Of a DNA stretch of 64,000 nt, positions 59,940 to 64,000 are shown piece after piece (position 1 is the first letter of the stretch; every line of letters begins with the position of its first letter). A model generated the notes under the pieces. It was not told where the DNA came from. It made no database searches and saw only the letters and a program-made list of their open reading frames with translations. This stretch comes from Mesorhizobium sp. 1M-11 (GTDB taxonomy: Bacteria > Pseudomonadota > Alphaproteobacteria > Rhizobiales > Rhizobiaceae). Both the position numbers and the translations under genes were made by a program. The stretch covers positions 1 to 64,000 of the forward strand of contig NZ_LJSD01000044.1 of NCBI RefSeq assembly GCF_001303895.1. The letters are read 5' to 3'.

Positions 59940-61055
59940 CTATTCCGCGGCTTTCATTGATTGGTCTCGATCGACAGGCAAGGAGATAATTCTTTCCAGA
60001 GAAAGACGCGCTCCGAGCCACTGCCCTAGCTGAAGCATCTCTTCGGGCCGCACAAACGCCGCCACGACCTTCTCTGCGCCAGTGCGCGTAACCAGGTCCA
60101 TCGTGTCCTGCAGCCGTGGATGGACATTCCAGCGCAGCCATCGCGCCTCGTCGCGTTGCAGCATCTCCCAGGCCGGCGTCTGCGCCGGAACATGACCGGA
60201 GAACAGGAAGCGAAAACCGTCGTCCCGGCGATGCAGAAGTTGAGCCGCAAGTCCGGTTTCCGCATTGGCCTCCGTCGCCACGATCACCTGGCTCGGAGAC
60301 CATTCATCCCCCAACGGGATCGACTGCAGCAGCGCGGCGATGCCGGCGCGGCTTTCGGCACTGATCATGCCGCTGTCGTCGCCGGCGAGACGTTCCATTT
60401 CCCGGCGCACAACTGGACAGGCAATCGCTTTCAGACCCAGCCCGCTCAACGCCAGCATCATTTCCGGCCCCCTGCCGCCAGCCGGCACGCACAGCACCGC
60501 GCCTGCCGCGGCGAAGGCAGCGATAGTCTCGACCTGGGAGGATAGCGATTCCTCGAAATCGCCATAGGACGCGTCGGTGACAAGACAGCCCGCGGCGGGC
60601 GGCCAGTCGAACGGCAACAACAGCGACTCCGCGCTCCAGTCCCCCATGTACAGAACGCCGCCGTGACCGGCGAAATGGAGCCAGATGCCGCCGGGCGCAT
60701 GGCCGTTTCGACCGACGATCACCGGCAGTCCGGCGATTTCGGTTTCTCCGCTGACCGGCAGTTGCAGGCGTCGTTCCAGCGGGAGCATTGCTTCTGAAAT
60801 CTGCCTGAATGTCTGGACTGTCGCATAGACCGGCGGATTGCCGAGTTGGCCCGCAAGGTCGAGCGAGCCGACATGATCGATATGGGCGTGGGAGAGGCAG
60901 ATCGCATCGACAGGCCCGACCTGCGAAAGATCGGGTTTCACGCCGGGCTGCGGGCCCTCCCCGAGATCGAAGAGAATACGCCGGCCGCCCATGTCCAGCA
61001 GGAAGGCGGCTGGAAGCTTGCCACCCTGCCCGCTGATAACCGTCAGTTTTGCCAA
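59940..61055 (-). CDS. MBL-fold metallohydrolase
   Basis: I favour a TTG start at 61055: it has AAAGGGG 7 nt upstream, begins at the conserved strand (AKLTVISGQGG), and overlaps the permease gene by 13 nt. A Met at 61091 would overlap by 49 nt. The 371-residue protein has the metallo-beta-lactamase motif SHAHIDHVG (His56, His58, Asp60, His61), further ligands around FAGHGGVLYMGDW, and a C-terminal half with FLFSGHVPAQTP, suggesting a beta-CASP-like or RNase-Z-like extension. It may hydrolyse a phosphodiester or lactone from the imported solute. Confidence 0.82.
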   Translation of the reverse strand: MAKLTVISGQGGKLPAAFLLDMGGRRILFDLGEGPQPGVKPDLSQVGPVDAICLSHAHIDHVGSLDLAGQLGNPPVYATVQTFRQISEAMLPLERRLQLPVSGETEIAGLPVIVGRNGHAPGGIWLHFAGHGGVLYMGDWSAESLLLPFDWPPAAGCLVTDASYGDFEESLSSQVETIAAFAAAGAVLCVPAGGRGPEMMLALSGLGLKAIACPVVRREMERLAGDDSGMISAESRAGIAALLQSIPLGDEWSPSQVIVATEANAETGLAAQLLHRRDDGFRFLFSGHVPAQTPAWEMLQRDEARWLRWNVHPRLQDTMDLVTRTGAEKVVAAFVRPEEMLQLGQWLGARLSLERIISLPVDRDQSMKAAE

Positions 61056-62776
61056 GGCAGCACCCCTTTCGGCAGGTAGCGCGAAAAGCATGTCGCCGCC
61101 AGCATCAGGATCAGCACGGCCGCGATCATCAGGCAGCCGACGGCTGCCGCAAGCGTCGATGATCCGCCCTCTTCCAGGAAGACCACCATCGGGCCGATGG
61201 TGCGGACATTGGACGACACCAGCAGGATCGAGACCTGGATCTCGTTCAGGGCGCTCATGAAGACCATGACGCCGCCGGCAACCGCGGCGGGCGCGACGAG
61301 CGGAATGATGACGTCACGCATGCGCGCCAGGAAGCCAGCGCCGGCAACCTGGGCTGCCTCTTCCATGGCACGGTCGATCTGCGCGAAACCGCCCAGGACG
61401 GGACGCAGCGCGAGAGCCAGGAAGCTCGACAGATAAGCAGCCAAAATGATCCAGACGGTTCCGTAGATGCTGAAACCGAGAACAGGCAACGGCCTCAGGA
61501 AGAACAGGATCATCGCCACGGCGAGAATGATGCCGGGCAACGCATAGGTGAGTTCGCTGAACAGATGCAGCACACGCACCAGCGGGCCACGCTTCCAGAC
61601 GATGAAATAGGCCATGAACAGCGACACGATCATCAGGATGGCGACCGTGATCGATGTCAGCAGCAGGCTGGTGAGGAACGCGTTGCGGATCGAAGCCTGA
61701 TGCACGAGGGCATTGGCGTAATTGACCAGCGTCAGCGTCTTCCAGCTCAGTTCCTGGCCGAAGCCGGTGACGACGGAAGTGGCCACCAGCGCCGACAGCG
61801 GCAGCGCCATGGTGAGCACGATGAACAGCCAGCTGACTGCCTCGACGATAGGACGCCATCGCCCCAGCCGTATCTCGAGCGAGCGGCCGATGCCGTCGAC
61901 GCGGACATCGCCGCGCTGACCGAGCCAGCCGCTGATGGCGACCCCAACAATGGTCAGTATCGACAGAAGCAGGGCGAGCACCGCCATGTCGGCGAGCGCC
62001 GAGGGACCGTAGCTGTTCATCTGCTGATAGATCAGCGTGATCAGGGTCGGGTATCGCGCCGGAATGCCCAGCATGGCCTGGATGCCGAAATTGCTGATCG
62101 ACGAGACGAAGGCCAGCGCAGCGCCGGCAAACAGGCCGGCCCGCGCCAGCGGCAGGATGATGGTGAAGATCAGCGGCCAGCTGGTGGCCCCAGCGGCGCG
62201 CGCCGCCTCGACCAGTTCGGCAGGCAGGCGCCGCAACGCCGCCCGCACGGTCAGGAACACCAGCGGCGCATGATAGAAGCCCAGCAACAGGATGATGCCG
62301 CCCGGTGAATAGAGCGGATGCCGCCCGCCATCATGCAGGGATAGGCCAAGCAGGCCCAGGACCGGGCTCGATGGCGAAAAGGCCTGAACCCAGGCAAGCG
62401 CCGTCACCTGTGGCGGGATCATCAACGGCAGCACGAATGCGAAGACCCATGCCGTCTTGAAGCGCATGTCGGTGAGAACGGTCAGTGCGGCTGCTACGGT
62501 GCCGAGCACCATGGCGAGCAAAGTGGACAGCAGGGCGACGACCAGCGTGTTTGTCGACGCCGTCAGGACCTTCTTTTTCCACAGCAGTTCGGCGACATGG
62601 CCGAGATCGATGACACCGGCCGGTGCGATCGCGGTTATGGCAAGACGCAGCAGCGGCGCGAAAGACAGGCCGGCAACGAAGATCACCAGCAGCCCCAGCA
62701 CCACCCATTCAGCCTTGGGAAGAAGCGCCGGCAAGCGCCGGCGCTCCTCGACCTTTTCCATGGCAATCAACGCCAT
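61043..62776 (-). CDS. ABC transporter permease, fused two-domain type (FbpB/PhnU-like)
   Basis: The 577-residue protein contains two tandem permease domains of about six helices each. The first EAA loop reads VEAARAAGATSWPLIFTIILPL and the second MEEAAQVAGAGFLARMRDVIIPLV. One polypeptide thus forms the whole channel, as in FbpB, AfuB or 2-aminoethylphosphonate importers. It follows the binding-protein gene by 14 nt and overlaps the MBL gene. The transported solute is not certain; ferric ion, phosphonate or sugar phosphate are possible by family. Confidence 0.92.
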   Translation of the reverse strand: MALIAMEKVEERRRLPALLPKAEWVVLGLLVIFVAGLSFAPLLRLAITAIAPAGVIDLGHVAELLWKKKVLTASTNTLVVALLSTLLAMVLGTVAAALTVLTDMRFKTAWVFAFVLPLMIPPQVTALAWVQAFSPSSPVLGLLGLSLHDGGRHPLYSPGGIILLLGFYHAPLVFLTVRAALRRLPAELVEAARAAGATSWPLIFTIILPLARAGLFAGAALAFVSSISNFGIQAMLGIPARYPTLITLIYQQMNSYGPSALADMAVLALLLSILTIVGVAISGWLGQRGDVRVDGIGRSLEIRLGRWRPIVEAVSWLFIVLTMALPLSALVATSVVTGFGQELSWKTLTLVNYANALVHQASIRNAFLTSLLLTSITVAILMIVSLFMAYFIVWKRGPLVRVLHLFSELTYALPGIILAVAMILFFLRPLPVLGFSIYGTVWIILAAYLSSFLALALRPVLGGFAQIDRAMEEAAQVAGAGFLARMRDVIIPLVAPAAVAGGVMVFMSALNEIQVSILLVSSNVRTIGPMVVFLEEGGSSTLAAAVGCLMIAAVLILMLAATCFSRYLPKGVLPWQN

Positions 62777-62790
62777 TTTCTATCTTTCTA

Positions 62791-63756
62791 TCAGCCGCCG
62801 AAGATCTTGGTGAACTTCTCGCGGGTCTCCTTGTCGGTCGCCACGGCATTGTCCGCGTCCATCGGCAGCAGCTTGATCTCGGACAGTTTCGGGAAGCCGG
62901 CGGGCGGCGTGATCGACGGATCGATCGGCAGGTTGCCCTGGGTCACGACGAGTTCCTGGCCTTGCTTGGACAGCAGGAAGTCGATGAACTTCTTCGCACC
63001 GTCAGCATTCTTGGCGGTCGACATGATGGCGACCGGCTCGGTGATGAAGGAGACGCCATCCTTCGGGAAGATCAGGTCGACCGGCGAGCCCTTGGCCTTG
63101 GCGCGGATGACGTCGGCGTCGGCGATGATACCGTACTTGGCAAGGCCGCTGGCGACGGCCTTGAGCGCCGGGCCATTGCCGCCTTCCGGAGCGATGTCGA
63201 GCTTGGCGAGGCCTTCATAGAATTCCCAGCCGATACCCGGGACGTTGACCACGCTGTGGAGATGGTTGAGCGCGGCGCCCGAATAGAGCGGGCTCGGCAC
63301 GGCGATCTGGCCCTTATTGTCTTCCGTTAGCAAGGCGCTCCAGGTTTCGACCGGCTTGGCCTTCTCGGTGTTGTAGGCGATGCCGGTCGAGATGATTTTG
63401 GTGCCGAAGAACGTCATGTCCTTGTCGTAGGTGCTCTTGTCATACGAGCCGACCGGGGCCTGCGGATAGGCCATCAAGCGGCCTTCCTTCTTCAGCTGGC
63501 CAAGGTTGATGGTGTCGGCGACCAGGAGCACGTCCGGCTTGACGTCGCCGGCTTCGATTTCAGCGCGCAACACGTTCAAGAGCTGGCTGGTGCCGTTACG
63601 GGTCCATTCCACCTTGATGTCGGGATACTTGGCCTGGAAGGCGTCGACGGTCTGCTGGGCGATCTCCGGCGACTGCGACGTGTAGAGGGTCAAGGTTTCG
63701 GCGTTGACGGCCGTTCCGCTCAATAAGACGAGCATAAGGGCAGTGGTAAGGCGCAT
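62791..63756 (-). CDS. Periplasmic binding protein of FbpA/PhnS-type ABC importer
   Basis: The start at 63756 has CAGGAG 6 nt upstream and gives 321 residues with a Sec signal (MRLTTALMLVLLSGTAVNA, mature ETLTLYTSQSPEIAQQ). The sequence (FQAKYPDIKVEWTRNGTSQLLNVLRAEIEAGDVKPDVLLVADTINLGQLKKEG) is of the family-1 subgroup that includes FbpA, AfuA and PhnS. I do not see the paired Tyr motif that binds ferric ion in FbpA, which argues for an organic, perhaps phosphorylated, ligand. It lies between the ATPase and double-permease genes. Confidence 0.9.
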   Translation of the reverse strand: MRLTTALMLVLLSGTAVNAETLTLYTSQSPEIAQQTVDAFQAKYPDIKVEWTRNGTSQLLNVLRAEIEAGDVKPDVLLVADTINLGQLKKEGRLMAYPQAPVGSYDKSTYDKDMTFFGTKIISTGIAYNTEKAKPVETWSALLTEDNKGQIAVPSPLYSGAALNHLHSVVNVPGIGWEFYEGLAKLDIAPEGGNGPALKAVASGLAKYGIIADADVIRAKAKGSPVDLIFPKDGVSFITEPVAIMSTAKNADGAKKFIDFLLSKQGQELVVTQGNLPIDPSITPPAGFPKLSEIKLLPMDADNAVATDKETREKFTKIFGG

Positions 63757-63790
63757 GGAAAACTCCTGTTGCTGTGAGAGGGAAAAAACG

Positions 63791-64000
63791 TCAGGCAGCG
63801 GCGGGGATGACCCAGCCGTCGCTGATGCAGACTTGGATGGTGTCGTCCGATGGAATGGCGACATCGGCCGGCGCGTGCAGCGTCAGCTGCAGATCCGGCT
63901 CAGCGGTGACGAGGAAATCGACCTGGCTGTGGTTGCCGCGATAGATGACCCGCTCGACCTTGCCGGCGAAGCCATCTTCGCCCGGCTGCGCCAAACGCAT
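63791..64000 (-). CDS. ABC transporter ATPase, C-terminal TOBE part only (cut by window edge)
   Basis: The last 70 codons of a leftward gene are visible; the 5' part lies beyond position 64000. The sequence (GFAGKVERVIYRGNHSQVDFLVTAEPDLQLTL) is the TOBE domain found at the C-terminus of FbpC/PotA-type ATPases. It ends 34 nt before the binding-protein gene and completes the importer of the rightmost operon. The nucleotide-binding domain itself is not in the window. Confidence 0.85.
   Translation of the reverse strand: MRLAQPGEDGFAGKVERVIYRGNHSQVDFLVTAEPDLQLTLHAPADVAIPSDDTIQVCISDGWVIPAAA

Noticed and set aside
1..64000. tRNA, rRNA, CRISPR arrays, transposases, phage or conjugation genes
   Set aside because: I looked for their hallmarks on both strands and found none; the only repeat family member seen is the RIME-like element at 22381.

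Overview
The window is high-GC DNA packed with ABC-transporter catabolic operons, ROK/TetR/IclR/LysR regulators and paralogous oxidoreductases. Gene content and style, together with a RIME-like palindromic repeat at 22381-22484 and an EcfG-type promoter (GGAAC-N17-CGTT) at 27767, fit an alphaproteobacterium of the order Rhizobiales, most likely Mesorhizobium or a close relative. That assignment is inference from pattern, not a database result. I found no rRNA, tRNA, CRISPR array, transposase or phage gene. The window is a chain of catabolic islands.

Region 1 (1-1950) is the end of an L-fucose-type pathway: a truncated FAH-family hydrolase and L-fuconate dehydratase. Region 2 (1935-14648) is a carbohydrate-uptake divergon around a ROK repressor. 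Leftwards it runs binding protein, two permeases, SIS-domain protein, ROK kinase and Gfo/Idh dehydrogenase. Rightwards it runs repressor, M81/MlrC-like hydrolase, the transporter ATPase, and a GMC oxidoreductase fused to a gluconate-dehydrogenase subunit-3-like domain.

Region 3 (14897-26823) is the most interesting. A CocE/NonD-type hydrolase leads a five-gene peptide-type ABC transporter operon, followed by a BetI-like TetR regulator. On the opposite strand is a two-gene operon of a TMADH-like FMN/4Fe-4S/FAD oxidoreductase and a non-pyrrolysine MttB-superfamily protein. The two operons start about 12 kb apart on opposite strands, yet both carry almost the same 24-bp palindromic core just before the first start codon. 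The core has the same orientation relative to each gene and is flanked by stems that differ between the sites but pair within each site. I read this as one regulon for uptake and demethylation or hydrolysis of an N-methylated compound.

Region 4 (27021-28570) holds a three-TM small membrane protein and a DUF899 thioredoxin-like protein behind an EcfG-like promoter. Region 5 (28673-36108) is a second sugar or amino-sugar operon: ROK regulator, binding protein, two permeases, ATPase, BadF-type kinase and SIS protein. Region 6 (36422-51574) is a long operon of a signal-less binding-protein-fold protein, an RbsB/RbsC/RbsA/RbsC transporter, SDR, class III CoA-transferase, enoyl-CoA hydratase, fused class I CoA-transferase and SMP-30 lactonase. 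It is followed by a TRAP transporter with an IclR regulator. A 33-nt motif (24/33 identical) precedes both the long operon and the TRAP operon, suggesting co-regulation.

Region 7 (51603-59276) is a regulator-rich accessory stretch (MarR, alpha/beta hydrolase, RibD/DHFR-like protein, AraC, LysR, serine hydrolase, four-TM protein, FAD monooxygenase) with clear LysR- and MarR-like operators. Region 8 (59336-64000) is an operon cut by the right edge: ABC ATPase, binding protein, fused double permease, MBL-fold hydrolase and dual-specificity-type phosphatase. Three binding-protein genes are separated from their downstream permease genes by strong hairpins, consistent with over-expression of the binding protein.
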